Source of the DNA: Phycisphaerae bacterium
Lineage (GTDB): Bacteria; Planctomycetota; Phycisphaerae; Phycisphaerales; Phycisphaeraceae
Reading direction: 5' to 3'
DNA: 46,130 bases
Assembly: GCA_002688155.1 (NCBI GenBank)
Contig: NZCH01000046.1
Span: forward strand, 1-46,130
Numbering within the stretch: position 1 is the first letter of the stretch; every line of letters starts with the position of its first letter. This document shows, piece by piece, positions 16,218 through 24,897 of this stretch. The position numbers and the translations under genes were made by a program. The notes below the pieces were generated by a model. The model did not search any database, was not told the origin of the DNA, and worked only from the letters and a program-made list of their open reading frames with translations.

Positions 16218-17030
16218 ATGGTCACGCAAACGCACAAACAGGAATTAGAAGAACAAGGCTACTTCGTTGTTGAAGGTTTACTTTCACCGCAAGAGGTCGC
16301 CGAGTCCGTTGCCGAGGTTGAGAAGCTGCACGAAGTCGCGCGTACAGTGTGCGAAGCCGACAAGCAGAACTTTCAGATTGAGCCGTTTGTTGACGATGCG
16401 CAGCACAACGGAAAACTCGTGCTGCGAAAGATCGAGCAGCCGTACAAGTACTCGCCGTGGTTTGACGCGCTTGCGCGGCAACCCAAACTCGTGGCGATCC
16501 TTAGCGAACTTCTCGGCCCGGACCTGTTGCTGTTTCGCAGCACGCTGATGCTCAAGCCCGCGTTTCGCGGTTCGGTGCACGGGTTTCACCAGGACACGTC
16601 CTACTGGCCCATGCACCCGCCGCACCTGGTGACGGTCAGCATTGCGATGACCGATGCGACGCCGCAGAACGGCTGCTTTCAGGTCATCCCCGACAGCCAC
16701 AAGGCCGGCACGCGGGATATTTCCGAATGGGGCGCTATCGCGCGCGACCAGGATAGCAAGCTCACCGATCGGCAGGACATCGACATGAGCCAGGTGATTT
16801 ACGTGCCGCTCAAGGCCGGTAGCGCGCTGTTCTTCCACAGCGCGCTCGTGCACGGCTCAGGCCCGAACAAGTCACCCAACCCCCGCAACACTGCTTTGTA
16901 CGCGTATTTCACGCCGGACGTGAAATACGCGCCAACGCCAGACCAGCCGCGCGAGGCAATTTACAACGTCGTTGCCGGCATGGACGGACAAAAGCAGGTC
17001 ACCTTTACCGCCGAAGAAACAGGCGTGTAA
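16218..17030 (+). CDS. Phytanoyl-CoA dioxygenase (PhyH) family protein
   Basis: A 270-residue Fe(II)/2-oxoglutarate dioxygenase of the PhyH family. The iron ligands are His124 and Asp126 in GFHQDTSYW and the distal His212 in LVHGSGPN; the Arg in NPRNTALYAYF probably binds 2-oxoglutarate. QNGCFQVIPDSHKAGT (150-165) is a typical family strand. These enzymes hydroxylate diverse small molecules, so the substrate remains open. It is a monocistronic gene with a TACAAT box 6 bases before the ATG, predicted leaderless. Confidence 0.92.
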   Translation: MVTQTHKQELEEQGYFVVEGLLSPQEVAESVAEVEKLHEVARTVCEADKQNFQIEPFVDDAQHNGKLVLRKIEQPYKYSPWFDALARQPKLVAILSELLGPDLLLFRSTLMLKPAFRGSVHGFHQDTSYWPMHPPHLVTVSIAMTDATPQNGCFQVIPDSHKAGTRDISEWGAIARDQDSKLTDRQDIDMSQVIYVPLKAGSALFFHSALVHGSGPNKSPNPRNTALYAYFTPDVKYAPTPDQPREAIYNVVAGMDGQKQVTFTAEETGV

Positions 17031-17383
17031 CAAACCTCGAATGTGTAAAGTCGCGGCCGGCGGTCGCACCGCAGGTACTCCTGACGCGCTCGTGAGACAT
17101 TTTGATATGAGCAGACTCAATCCGCGCACAATCAAAAAGTACATCGCAACCATCTACAGCGTCTGCACCGTCCTGTGCCGCACAGCCTGATGCACCTGCC
17201 TCAGCGACGCCAACATGGATGGCGGTGGCAGAAGTGTCATAGCCATGAGAACGAGACGCGTGGCAGGGCATCCAAGCCCACGGCTGCGAATCTGCCGCGG
17301 GGTATTCAGAAGGACCGGATGAATCCGGTTACTGCGAACACCCCGCCACAACTCGCTGCGCTCGCAGTGAGGGCTTGGGTAAA
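17031..17383. other. Intergenic region, no gene recognised
   Basis: Holds a perfect short palindrome, ACCGGAT-GA-ATCCGGT, near 17313-17328. A segment near 17265-17290 (AAGCCCACGGCTGCG, then CCGCGGGG) resembles the CCCACGGA palindromes elsewhere. Short open frames show no family signal. Confidence 0.4.
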
Positions 17384-17692
17384 TTACACATTGTCCGACG
17401 ATTCGTCCGCGGACTCGTTCGTGGTTGCCTTCGGCGGCGCGGGCAACAGTTCGATGCGGGTATACGCGTCGAGGTTGCAGACGACGATCTCGCCGTCTTC
17501 CTTCTGAAGTACCATGCGATCGAGCCAGAGCTTGTCGTCTTTCGCGTGCGCGAACCACGCGCCTGTCTTGCGCTGCTCGACCTTGACGACGGTGCCCTCG
17601 ACGCGTGAAGTCCACACTTCATCGCGTTGCGGTATCTGCTGGATCACGCGTACGCGCTGACCGGGCTCAAATGTCTGGGTCGACGGCGGCAT
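17384..17692 (-). CDS. Small conserved hypothetical protein downstream of a STAS protein
   Basis: 102 residues, unknown function. The central part (FEPGQRVRVIQQIPQRDEVW, then EGTVVKVEQRKTGAWFAH) looks like a small SH3-like or KOW-like beta-barrel, and VCNLDAYTRIELLP closes it. The tail is acidic and serine-rich. ATG 17692 lies 2 bases after the STAS gene stop, so the two are surely co-transcribed, and a role tied to the STAS protein is likely. The open frame upstream of 17692 only overlaps the STAS gene. Confidence 0.75.
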   Translation of the reverse strand: MPPSTQTFEPGQRVRVIQQIPQRDEVWTSRVEGTVVKVEQRKTGAWFAHAKDDKLWLDRMVLQKEDGEIVVCNLDAYTRIELLPAPPKATTNESADESSDNV

Positions 17693-17694
17693 GA

Positions 17695-18051
17695 TTAGAA
17701 CTTGCGCATTGCTTTCTCGGTCGTATCGAAAATCTTGAGAATCTTGTCCAGGCCCGTGATCTTGAACGCTTTCCTCAGTTCTTTGCGGATATTGCATAGC
17801 CGCACAGCACCGTCTTTCTCTGCGGTGTGCTTGTGAACTTCAATGATCATGCCCAGGACCGACGATGAGACCTGCTTGACGCCCAGGAAACTGATGATGA
17901 GTTTGGGTACATCCGCTTCATCAACCAGTCGCTGCATCTCCGCCTTGAGTTTCTCGACGTCCATCTGGCCCAGAACGTGGGTGTCCCTGAACTCTATAAC
18001 GTGCACGTCACCCTGCAGTTGGATCCTGAGTCCGGAGCTGGTTGACGACAT
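17695..18051 (-). CDS. STAS domain protein (anti-sigma-factor antagonist type)
   Basis: A 118-residue single STAS domain as in SpoIIAA/RsbV. The phosphorylation loop is QVSSSVLGMII with candidate serines 62-64, preceded by the strand KLIISFLGVK; LCNIRKELRKAFKITGLDKI is the usual C-terminal helix pair. Such proteins switch sigma factors or other partners by serine phosphorylation. No kinase or phosphatase partner (RsbW, SpoIIE) is in the window. GGGGA lies 6 bases before the ATG. It forms a two-gene operon with the 102-residue gene. Confidence 0.9.
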   Translation of the reverse strand: MSSTSSGLRIQLQGDVHVIEFRDTHVLGQMDVEKLKAEMQRLVDEADVPKLIISFLGVKQVSSSVLGMIIEVHKHTAEKDGAVRLCNIRKELRKAFKITGLDKILKIFDTTEKAMRKF

Positions 18052-18174
18052 TGTCGTTCCCCAAGCGGTGATTTGGTCGTTCCGCTGTATGGCTGGACCA
18101 AGCGGCCCGCGAGCAAGGATACCTTATTATCATGGGGCCGTCGCTTTTAGTTACCACAACACCGGACCAATCAC

Positions 18175-18612
18175 ATGTTTGCCGACGAACTCCAGTCTCG
18201 AATTAAGCAGGCAATGCGTGATAAGGACACGCTCACGCGTGACGTGCTGCGGGTGGCGCTGGGCGACATACAGACCGCCGAGTCGCGCGGGGGTGACGCG
18301 ATGTCCGACGAGAAGGCGCAAGGGTTCGTGCGCAAACTGGTCAAGTCCAACCAGGAGACGATTGACCTGGCGAAGGACCCGGCCGTCACCGACCAGCTCA
18401 CACGCGAGATCGAGGTACTCGAGTCGCTGTTGCCGCAGACGATGTCACCCGATCAGATCGAGGCAGCGCTGGCGCCCGTACACAACGCGATCGCGGCGGC
18501 GGACAACGACGGCCAAGCGATGGGCGTCGCGATGAAATCGCTCAAGTCAACCGGTGCTGTCGTTGAGGGACGGGACGTCAACGCCGTCGTGCATCGCATG
18601 CGAAATGCATAG
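18175..18612 (+). CDS. GatB/YqeY domain-containing protein
   Basis: A 145-residue YqeY-like protein, the stand-alone version of the tail domain of the amidotransferase subunit GatB. MFADELQSRIKQAMRDKD, then LRVALGDIQTAE, then EIEVLESLLPQTMS, and MGVAMKSLKSTGAVVEGRDV all match the family. It may affect tRNA-dependent amidation, but its role is not settled. It is a single gene divergent from the STAS operon. In many bacteria it sits next to rpsU or dnaG; neither is here. Confidence 0.92.
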   Translation: MFADELQSRIKQAMRDKDTLTRDVLRVALGDIQTAESRGGDAMSDEKAQGFVRKLVKSNQETIDLAKDPAVTDQLTREIEVLESLLPQTMSPDQIEAALAPVHNAIAAADNDGQAMGVAMKSLKSTGAVVEGRDVNAVVHRMRNA

Positions 18613-18633
18613 CGGGCTGCGGGACTCTCGGCG

Positions 18634-19503
18634 TTACGCGGCGTCATGGGGCGCGTCATCAGACGGTTCAATACGCAACTGCAAGACCTTCGCCGCCCGG
18701 TAGTTGGGGCTTAGGTTAAGCGCCTGTGCGACGTTGGCGGTCGCTGCGTCACAGTTGCCCAGCACATGCTCACACATCGCCAGGTGGTAATGCGTGTCCG
18801 GCCGGTCGGGAAACACTCGGGCATGTTCCTCCAGCGTGTCGGCTGCGCGCTCTGCAATCCATTGCAACGATGACGGGTTTTGCGTCCGTTGCCCACGGCC
18901 TACGCGCGATGCGCTGATGACGCGCCCGGATGACAGATGCTGCTCGGCACGCGCCATCGCCTGTCGTGCGTCATCACCCACGGCGAGGTCCGAAAGCTGT
19001 CGCTGCGCATACTTGATCACGCGCAATCGGTTCGCTTCATTCGCGCACACGGCGAGCGCCGCCCATGCTTCGATAGCTGCCGCACGTTCAACGTTCGCCA
19101 ACCGCGCAATACGCCACCACAACCACGCCGCCGGTGCCACCCGACCCGCGTGCATCTGCACCGTTGCCAGACCCACAAGTGCCAACGTACCGCCGCGCGA
19201 CGCCGCGCAACGAAGATAGCGATCCGCTTGTTCATCCTCGCCAAACTGCTCGGCCAGTTGGCCAGCTTCTTCGAGCAGGTCCGGAGCATCCGGGTATCGC
19301 TGCATGAGCGACTCGAGCATGTCCATCGCCTCGCGGTACCGGCCCTTCGCGTGAAAAAGTCTGGCAAGCGTCAATTGCACTGCCGGGTCCGTGTGATCAC
19401 TCACATGCGCCGCCTCGAATGCCTGCGACACCAGCCCGGCGTCCGGTACGACCTGCGCCCAATCGTTGTCGGCCTGTGACTGTGTTCTGTGGTCCAAATT
19501 CAT
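18634..19503 (-). CDS. TPR-repeat protein, second of a pair
   Basis: 289 residues, almost all alpha-helical tetratricopeptide-like repeats. Clear units are LTLARLFHAKGRYREAMDML, LLEEAGQLAEQFGEDEQADR and the C-terminal THYHLAMCEHVLGNCDAATA. There is no signal peptide, so it is likely cytoplasmic and a scaffold; the partner is unknown. The ATG at 19503 overlaps the preceding gene's TGA (ATGA), so translation is coupled. The open frame to 19563 only covers the upstream gene. Confidence 0.75.
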   Translation of the reverse strand: MNLDHRTQSQADNDWAQVVPDAGLVSQAFEAAHVSDHTDPAVQLTLARLFHAKGRYREAMDMLESLMQRYPDAPDLLEEAGQLAEQFGEDEQADRYLRCAASRGGTLALVGLATVQMHAGRVAPAAWLWWRIARLANVERAAAIEAWAALAVCANEANRLRVIKYAQRQLSDLAVGDDARQAMARAEQHLSSGRVISASRVGRGQRTQNPSSLQWIAERAADTLEEHARVFPDRPDTHYHLAMCEHVLGNCDAATANVAQALNLSPNYRAAKVLQLRIEPSDDAPHDAA

Positions 19504-20393
19504 GCCGCCATCTCCTGACCCAGCGCCGCCGCGATCGGGTGGTCCGGTTCCTGCTGCAGCCAACGGCCCAGTAGCATGCGCGCGCTGTTGGTACGCCCAT
19601 CGTCATGTTCGCGTCGAATGACCGCCGCTCGCAGGTCCGGATAGTGCGGGTGCGCCTCGGCCACACGTGCCAGCACAGTCGCCGCCGCCGGTCCGACTGC
19701 AGCATCGTCCTCGATTCTCGCAACGATGATCGCCAGCGGCGCCGCGTATGGGTTCGCCTTGAGTCCGCGATGTGCCCACCGCCGCGCATCGTCCACGTCA
19801 CCCGCCAGAAACGCGAGCTCCGCCAACGCTTGACAAAGCACCGCCGTGTGCGACGCGTCGTCGAGCATATCACGCATGATGACTGTGATCGCCCGCCGAA
19901 GCAGTGCGATTGTTTGCGCATCAGGTGATACCTGCTGCGCCAGCACGAGCGAGGTGATAACATTCCAATGTTGCGACAGTTCGTCCACGAGCTGCTCGAC
20001 CGCGACGTCCGGCACCGCCTCCGCCGCGCCGGGCGACATCACCAGCAACTCAAGCCAGCGCGCCACCGCTGGATCATTGCCGTGACGGTGATGCAATCGT
20101 TTCGCCGCCACACGTGCCCCAGTGGCATGACCCGTCTCCAGAAGCAGTACGATGCGCAACTGATCGACCCAGGCACACGCGTCCGCCTGTCCGACGTTGT
20201 CAAGTATGCCAAGCGCGTCGCCGAATTGCCCGCGCTGCGCAAACAGCGCCGCCAGCAGCACGACTGCCTTCGGCGGGCAATCGTCGCCGCGCCGCCACGC
20301 GTGTAATTCCAACTCCGCCTGGGCACGTCGACCAGACAAACACCATCGCGTCAACCGTGCCAGCCGCTGTTCAGGCAATTCTTGCAACGCCAT
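19500..20393 (-). CDS. TPR-repeat protein, first of a pair
   Basis: 297 residues of TPR-like helices, for example VVLLAALFAQRGQFGDALGI, LCQALAELAFLAGDVDDARR and WAHRGLKANPYAAPLAIIVA. ATG 20393 is preceded by GGGGAGAGAGG, a strong Shine-Dalgarno site. It has no signal peptide. Together with the overlapping second gene it may come from duplication or from splitting of one long TPR protein. There are no enzyme domains and no clue to the process served. Confidence 0.75.
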   Translation of the reverse strand: MALQELPEQRLARLTRWCLSGRRAQAELELHAWRRGDDCPPKAVVLLAALFAQRGQFGDALGILDNVGQADACAWVDQLRIVLLLETGHATGARVAAKRLHHRHGNDPAVARWLELLVMSPGAAEAVPDVAVEQLVDELSQHWNVITSLVLAQQVSPDAQTIALLRRAITVIMRDMLDDASHTAVLCQALAELAFLAGDVDDARRWAHRGLKANPYAAPLAIIVARIEDDAAVGPAAATVLARVAEAHPHYPDLRAAVIRREHDDGRTNSARMLLGRWLQQEPDHPIAAALGQEMAA

Positions 20394-20599
20394 GACCGGC
20401 CTCTCTCCCCTGTCCGCTCCGGGCGATCAGTGCGTGTCACACAAGTGCGTCTCTAACTTGCGTATCGGTCGTAGCGGTGCGGCGGTTTACATGGCGCAGG
20501 TGAAGGGCAGATACCCAAAGACCTGAACACCCAATGACCGAGAATTAGCGCAGCGCGGCGGCACCGAAGACGTACCCGATGACGCGTCAGTTATCCGAC

Positions 20600-20620
20600 C
20601 CCTGGCAGACTCAGGGGCCG
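20600..20620. terminator. Possible hairpin after proB
   Basis: CCCCTG-gcagact-CAGGGG forms a 6-bp stem about 25-45 bases past the proB stop. No T run follows on the minus strand, so an intrinsic terminator role is weakly supported. Confidence 0.3.
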
Positions 20621-20642
20621 GCGATTCCCCCGACTTTCTGAC

Positions 20643-21761
20643 TTATCCCCTTACCACCAGATTGTCGCGATGCACCACCTCCGCATACGCAGGCCTGCCC
20701 AGTGTTTTGGCGATCTGGTTGGAGCGCTGGCCCTGAATCTGTTTGAGTTCATCGGCGGCGTAATTGGTCAGGCCGCGAGCGATCGTTTCGCCGGCGGGGT
20801 CTTTGACAAGCACGACCTGGCCTCGATCGAATCGGCCGGTTACGTGCGTAACGCCGATCGCGAGCAAACTCTTGCCGTGCCGGCGGACGGCGCCCGCGGC
20901 GCCTGCGTCCACGGTGATCGTTCCCGCCGGACGCGTCGTCAGGCCGATCCAGCGCTTGCGGCTGTCGAGCTTGCGCGACGCCGGGACGAATACCGTGCCC
21001 AGCATCGCCGCGTCGAACAGCCGCGGCAATACGTCGCGGTCCCGACCGTTCGCGATCACCGCAATCTCGCCCGCGTCCGTCACCAGCTTCGCGGCCTCGA
21101 GTTTTGTGCGCATTCCGCCCGAACCCAGCGCAGTGATCACGGGCCGCGCGTGCGACATGGCAGCCGACACGTCATCAACCAAATCGATGCGGCTGCCCAC
21201 GTCGTCGAGCAGACCGTCCACTGTCGTGAGCATCACCAGTGCGTCGGCGGGCAGCGCGTTGCACATGAGTGCCGCCAGCAGATCGTTGTCGCCGAACGTG
21301 ATTTCGTCGACGGCCACCGTGTCGTTTTCGTTGATGATCGGCACGCAGCCCAGTGATTGCAGATGTGTCACGCAGTTGCGGATATTCAGAAACCGCGCGC
21401 GTACGTCAAAGTCCTGTCGCGTCAGCAGCAGTTGCGCGCATTTAAGCCCATGTTTCGCCAGCCCGTCGTGCATGTGCACCATCAGTCGCGGCTGCCCGAC
21501 AGCGGCGACGGCCTGCAGCGACGCGACGTCCGTCGGTCGCTTCGATAAATCAAGGTCCGCGCACCCGGCCCCGACCGCGCCGCTTGAAACCAGCGTCACC
21601 TGCATCCCGCGCTCATGCAATGCCGCGATCTGCCGACTCAAACGACCCAGGTAACGCACATCCAACTTGCCCGACGCATTCGTAAGCACATGCGTGCCGA
21701 CCTTCACCACGACGCTGCGCGATTTGGCGAGAACGGATTGTCGAAGGTGCGTTGAGGACAT
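20643..21761 (-). CDS. proB: Glutamate 5-kinase
   Basis: First enzyme of proline synthesis (ATP + L-glutamate to L-glutamyl 5-phosphate), 372 residues, the long form with a C-terminal PUA domain (about 285-372). The amino-acid-kinase fold shows VVVKVGTHVLT, VSSGAVGAG, PIINENDTVAVDEITFGDND and LGSGGMRTKLEAAK. Proline feedback usually acts on this enzyme. It is not next to proA. The ATG at 21761 has no Shine-Dalgarno sequence; TACTAT lies 6 bases upstream, so the mRNA is predicted leaderless. Confidence 0.96.
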   Translation of the reverse strand: MSSTHLRQSVLAKSRSVVVKVGTHVLTNASGKLDVRYLGRLSRQIAALHERGMQVTLVSSGAVGAGCADLDLSKRPTDVASLQAVAAVGQPRLMVHMHDGLAKHGLKCAQLLLTRQDFDVRARFLNIRNCVTHLQSLGCVPIINENDTVAVDEITFGDNDLLAALMCNALPADALVMLTTVDGLLDDVGSRIDLVDDVSAAMSHARPVITALGSGGMRTKLEAAKLVTDAGEIAVIANGRDRDVLPRLFDAAMLGTVFVPASRKLDSRKRWIGLTTRPAGTITVDAGAAGAVRRHGKSLLAIGVTHVTGRFDRGQVVLVKDPAGETIARGLTNYAADELKQIQGQRSNQIAKTLGRPAYAEVVHRDNLVVRG

Positions 21762-21767
21762 CTCTTA

Positions 21768-21773
21768 ATAGTA
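21768..21773 (-). promoter_or_regulatory. -10 box for leaderless proB
   Basis: TACTAT on the minus strand, 6 bases before ATG 21761. Confidence 0.5.
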
Positions 21774-21774
21774 A

Positions 21775-21799
21775 CGCCCGGGGACAGCGGTCCGTGGGC
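21775..21799. repeat. Imperfect palindrome between proB and waaA
   Basis: GCCC-gg-GGAC-agcg-GTCC-gt-GGGC is a hairpin with symmetric mismatches. A similar string (GCCCGCGGACAGCGGGTCGTG) follows the MoeA fusion gene at about 16170-16190. Confidence 0.4.
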
Positions 21800-21800
21800 T

Positions 21801-23075
21801 TTAGTGCCGATCGGTTGTCGGCAACAAACCAAGGATCAGTTTCGCATATCGGTCGGTCGCGCCCTGCCGGTTGCGAATCACCTCCCGACCGCAGGAGGCA
21901 AGTTGCTGCGCTCGGACCGGGTCATTCAGCAGAGCATCCGCCCGCCGCGCGGCGTCGGCAGGGTCGACAGCGCGTTCGATGCCGTCGCCTTGCACCAGCG
22001 CATCAACCACATGCGCAAAGTTCTGGTAGTCCGGACCGATGATCGTCGGTTTGCCCAGTGCGATCGGTTCGATCGGATCGGAAGCACCCCATCCGTTGAA
22101 GCTGCGGCCGACAATCACCACGTCCGCGAGGGCATACGCTTTGCGCAGTTCGCCCATGGTGTCCAGAAGGAAGTTGTTCGAGTTGTCGCGCGGCGTGCCC
22201 GTGACGGAACGCCGTACGACCTGCGGAAACTGGGCGGCGACGGCGTCGAATCGTTCCGGTTTGCGCGGGACGATGACAATTTGCACCTGCTTGCTGCACG
22301 TGGCGCGCAGCGCGTTGACGAGCGGGCGCTCTTCGCGGGCGCCTGTGGCCCCAAGGACGACGACCGGGCGGGCTTGGTCGATGCCCAATTCACGTGCCAG
22401 CGCGTCAGCACCGGCAATGTCGTTTGCGAGGTCGGCCGTATCCCATTTGATCGTGTCCATGACGTGGACGTGTGCTTCAGGCGCGCCCAGTTCGCAGAAT
22501 CGTGCGGCGAACTCGTCTGACTGAACCCCGGCCGCCGCCAGTCGGCCGAACACAGGACGAATCACCGGCGCGATGCGTTTGTACCCGCGAAAGCTGTGCG
22601 CGCTAAGCCGGCCGTTCACCACGCACACCCCGATCCCGCGCCGAACGCACGCGTGCACGAAATTCGGCCAAACCTCCAACTCCATCAGCGCGACCGCGTC
22701 CGGCTTTATGCGATCGAGAAACCGGTGGACCATCCACGAAAAGTCGAACGGGAACCGCACCGTCGGCACGCGGTCGCCGTACATCGCCTCTGCGCGGGCC
22801 ATGCCCGTGTTCGTCAGCGAGGCGATGATCAGGTTCGCGTCCGGTTGTAGTTGTTCAAGCCGGTCGACGAGCGTGCGCGTGGCGCTGATTTCACCGACGC
22901 TGACGCCGTAAATAAGGATCGTCGGCCCGCTGTCTCGTCGCGCGATCGCCTCGCCCCGTCCGAACCGCGCCGGCCAGTCCGTACGCCACTTGCCTGTACG
23001 CAGCAGTTTAAATCCCCAAACCGGCGCCGAAGCAATACTCGCCGCCGCATATGCCATGTCGTAACCCAGACCCAT
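21801..23075 (-). CDS. waaA: 3-deoxy-D-manno-octulosonic-acid (Kdo) transferase
   Basis: Transfers Kdo from CMP-Kdo to lipid A precursor; a GT30 family inner-membrane enzyme of 424 residues. An N-terminal hydrophobic anchor is followed by YGVSVGE, whose Glu is the catalytic base. Other motifs are FPFDFSWMVHRFLDRIKPDA, LMELEVWPNF and, in the C-terminal GT-B domain, VIVGRSFNGWGASDPIEPIA. Its presence implies a lipopolysaccharide-type outer membrane. TACAAT lies directly before ATG 23081 and exactly 6 bases before ATG 23075, so 23075 is preferred. No other Kdo or lipid A gene is nearby. Confidence 0.93.
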   Translation of the reverse strand: MGLGYDMAYAAASIASAPVWGFKLLRTGKWRTDWPARFGRGEAIARRDSGPTILIYGVSVGEISATRTLVDRLEQLQPDANLIIASLTNTGMARAEAMYGDRVPTVRFPFDFSWMVHRFLDRIKPDAVALMELEVWPNFVHACVRRGIGVCVVNGRLSAHSFRGYKRIAPVIRPVFGRLAAAGVQSDEFAARFCELGAPEAHVHVMDTIKWDTADLANDIAGADALARELGIDQARPVVVLGATGAREERPLVNALRATCSKQVQIVIVPRKPERFDAVAAQFPQVVRRSVTGTPRDNSNNFLLDTMGELRKAYALADVVIVGRSFNGWGASDPIEPIALGKPTIIGPDYQNFAHVVDALVQGDGIERAVDPADAARRADALLNDPVRAQQLASCGREVIRNRQGATDRYAKLILGLLPTTDRH

Positions 23076-23081
23076 TTGCAT

Positions 23082-23087
23082 ATTGTA
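23082..23087 (-). promoter_or_regulatory. -10 box for leaderless waaA
   Basis: TACAAT on the minus strand, 6 bases before ATG 23075. It is about 70 bases from the divergent metG -10 box. Confidence 0.5.
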
Positions 23088-23153
23088 CGGTCGCGTCCGA
23101 CTCTTTCTGGACTTTCGGATTCCGACTTTTCGACTTTCGACTCACCAAGCGAT

Positions 23154-23159
23154 TACAAT
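23154..23159 (+). promoter_or_regulatory. -10 box for leaderless metG
   Basis: TACAAT 6 bases before ATG 23166. A weak TTCGAC lies 19 bases further upstream. Confidence 0.5.
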
Positions 23160-23165
23160 CCCGCC

Positions 23166-24785
23166 ATGACTGCTGAAACGTTTTACGTCACGACGCCTAT
23201 TTACTACGTCAACGACAAGCCGCACCTGGGGCATGTCTATACGACGATAGTGGCGGATGTCGTTGCGCGGCACCACCGGCTCAAGGGGGACGACACTTTT
23301 TTCTTAACGGGTGTGGACGAACACGCGGCCAAGGTTTCTGACCGTGCGGCCGAGCAGGGATTGTCCGCCCAGCAGTGGGCCGACCAGAACGCGGCCGCGT
23401 TTTCCGACGTGTTCGAACGCCTCGAAATGACGAACGATGACTTCGTGCGCACATCGTCGCATCGTCACAAGGACAACGTCACAGCGTACGTGCGGACGCT
23501 GCTCGACAGCGGCGACGTGTACGCCGGGCAGTACGAAGGCTGGTACGACGCCGGGCAGGAGGAATACGTTCCCGAGAACAAGGCGGCCGGCAATGGCTAC
23601 AAGTCCGAGGTCACCGGCAAGCCACTCGTGCGCAAGAAGGAAAAGAACTATTTCTTCAAACTCACAGCCTACCGCGACGAGTTGCTCACACTGCTTGAAC
23701 GCCACGAGGTGGTCAACGGCTGCAGGTTCGACGTGCAACCAACGGCCCGGCGCAACGAAATCATCAACCGCATCAAAGAGGCGGAGGACGTACCGATCAG
23801 CCGAACCGGCGCGGGCGGGTGGGGGATCCCCGTACCCGGCGATGCGGAACAGACCATCTACGTCTGGATCGATGCGCTGTTCAATTACCTGACGTACGTG
23901 GACACGGACGACCGCCGAAAGTACTGGCAGGCGGGCGCAGTTCACTTTATTGCCAAGGATATCTTGTGGTTTCATGCGGCGATTTGGCCGGCGCTGATCC
24001 TCGCGCTGCGCAAGTGTCCGGGCTTTGACGCCTGGCACGAAGGCGAACCCCTCGCGCTGCCCAAACTTGTTTACTCGCACAGCTACTGGGTCAGCGAAAC
24101 CGGCGAAAAAATGAGTAAATCGCTGGGCAACTTTCTCGATCCGCAGGCGATCGACAATTACGTCAACGTGTTCGGCCTGGACGCGCTGCGATACTTCCTC
24201 GCCACGCGAGGGCCACTGGGCGTCAGCGACAGCGCGTTTAGCGAGGACCTCTTTGTCGACGTGTACAACAGCGATCTGGCGAATACATTTGGGAACTCGT
24301 GCTCGAGAGTGACGAAAATGATTGGGAAGTATTTGGGGGGAAAGATTCCGGATTTAACCACAGAAGACACCGCGAAGTGGAGCGGATTTGTTGAGCAATT
24401 GCACTTGAGGTACGAGGCGAGCTTTGCAACGCTTGAATTGAGCGACGCGGCGGGTGAAGGTCGGACGCTGATTCGGCAAGTTGACAGCCACATCGACGAG
24501 ACCGCGCCGTTCAAGTTGGCAAAAGATGAGTCGAAACTGCCCGAAGTGGCGACGATACTTTTGACGTGCGCCGAAGCGCTGCGCATCGCATCGGTGTTGC
24601 TGTGGCCGTTCATTCCCGACGCTTGCGAAGTATTCTGGTCGCGGATTGGGTGCGGGCATTACACGCGGGCGCTGGCGGCCGGCGGGAGTGGCGACCTTGC
24701 CCAGTGGGTCAAGTGGGGGCAACTTCAACCCGGGACGGCGATCGAGATTGGCGAGGCGCTGTTTCCGCGATACCAGCCAAAATGA
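23166..24785 (+). CDS. metG: Methionyl-tRNA synthetase
   Basis: Charges tRNA-Met; class I synthetase, 539 residues. The HIGH motif is HLGH (20-23) and the KMSKS motif is exact (315-319). The connective peptide has no four-cysteine zinc knuckle (GWYDAGQEEYVPENKA), so it is the knuckle-less type seen in Bacillus/Thermus-like enzymes. The protein ends after the anticodon-binding helices without the C-terminal tRNA-binding (EMAP-like) domain. The open frame reaches back to 22851, but ATG 23166 starts the domain and carries the TACAAT box. It is divergent from waaA and convergent with thrS. Confidence 0.97.
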   Translation: MTAETFYVTTPIYYVNDKPHLGHVYTTIVADVVARHHRLKGDDTFFLTGVDEHAAKVSDRAAEQGLSAQQWADQNAAAFSDVFERLEMTNDDFVRTSSHRHKDNVTAYVRTLLDSGDVYAGQYEGWYDAGQEEYVPENKAAGNGYKSEVTGKPLVRKKEKNYFFKLTAYRDELLTLLERHEVVNGCRFDVQPTARRNEIINRIKEAEDVPISRTGAGGWGIPVPGDAEQTIYVWIDALFNYLTYVDTDDRRKYWQAGAVHFIAKDILWFHAAIWPALILALRKCPGFDAWHEGEPLALPKLVYSHSYWVSETGEKMSKSLGNFLDPQAIDNYVNVFGLDALRYFLATRGPLGVSDSAFSEDLFVDVYNSDLANTFGNSCSRVTKMIGKYLGGKIPDLTTEDTAKWSGFVEQLHLRYEASFATLELSDAAGEGRTLIRQVDSHIDETAPFKLAKDESKLPEVATILLTCAEALRIASVLLWPFIPDACEVFWSRIGCGHYTRALAAGGSGDLAQWVKWGQLQPGTAIEIGEALFPRYQPK

Positions 24786-24897
24786 CGGCCGCCTGCGATT
24801 CGTCGGCAATCGCGATGGCCAGCGCGTCGGCGGTGTCGACCCCCGCTTCTGCCAGTACCGGTGCGTCACAAAGATCACCGCACCGTCGGACAGGTGT

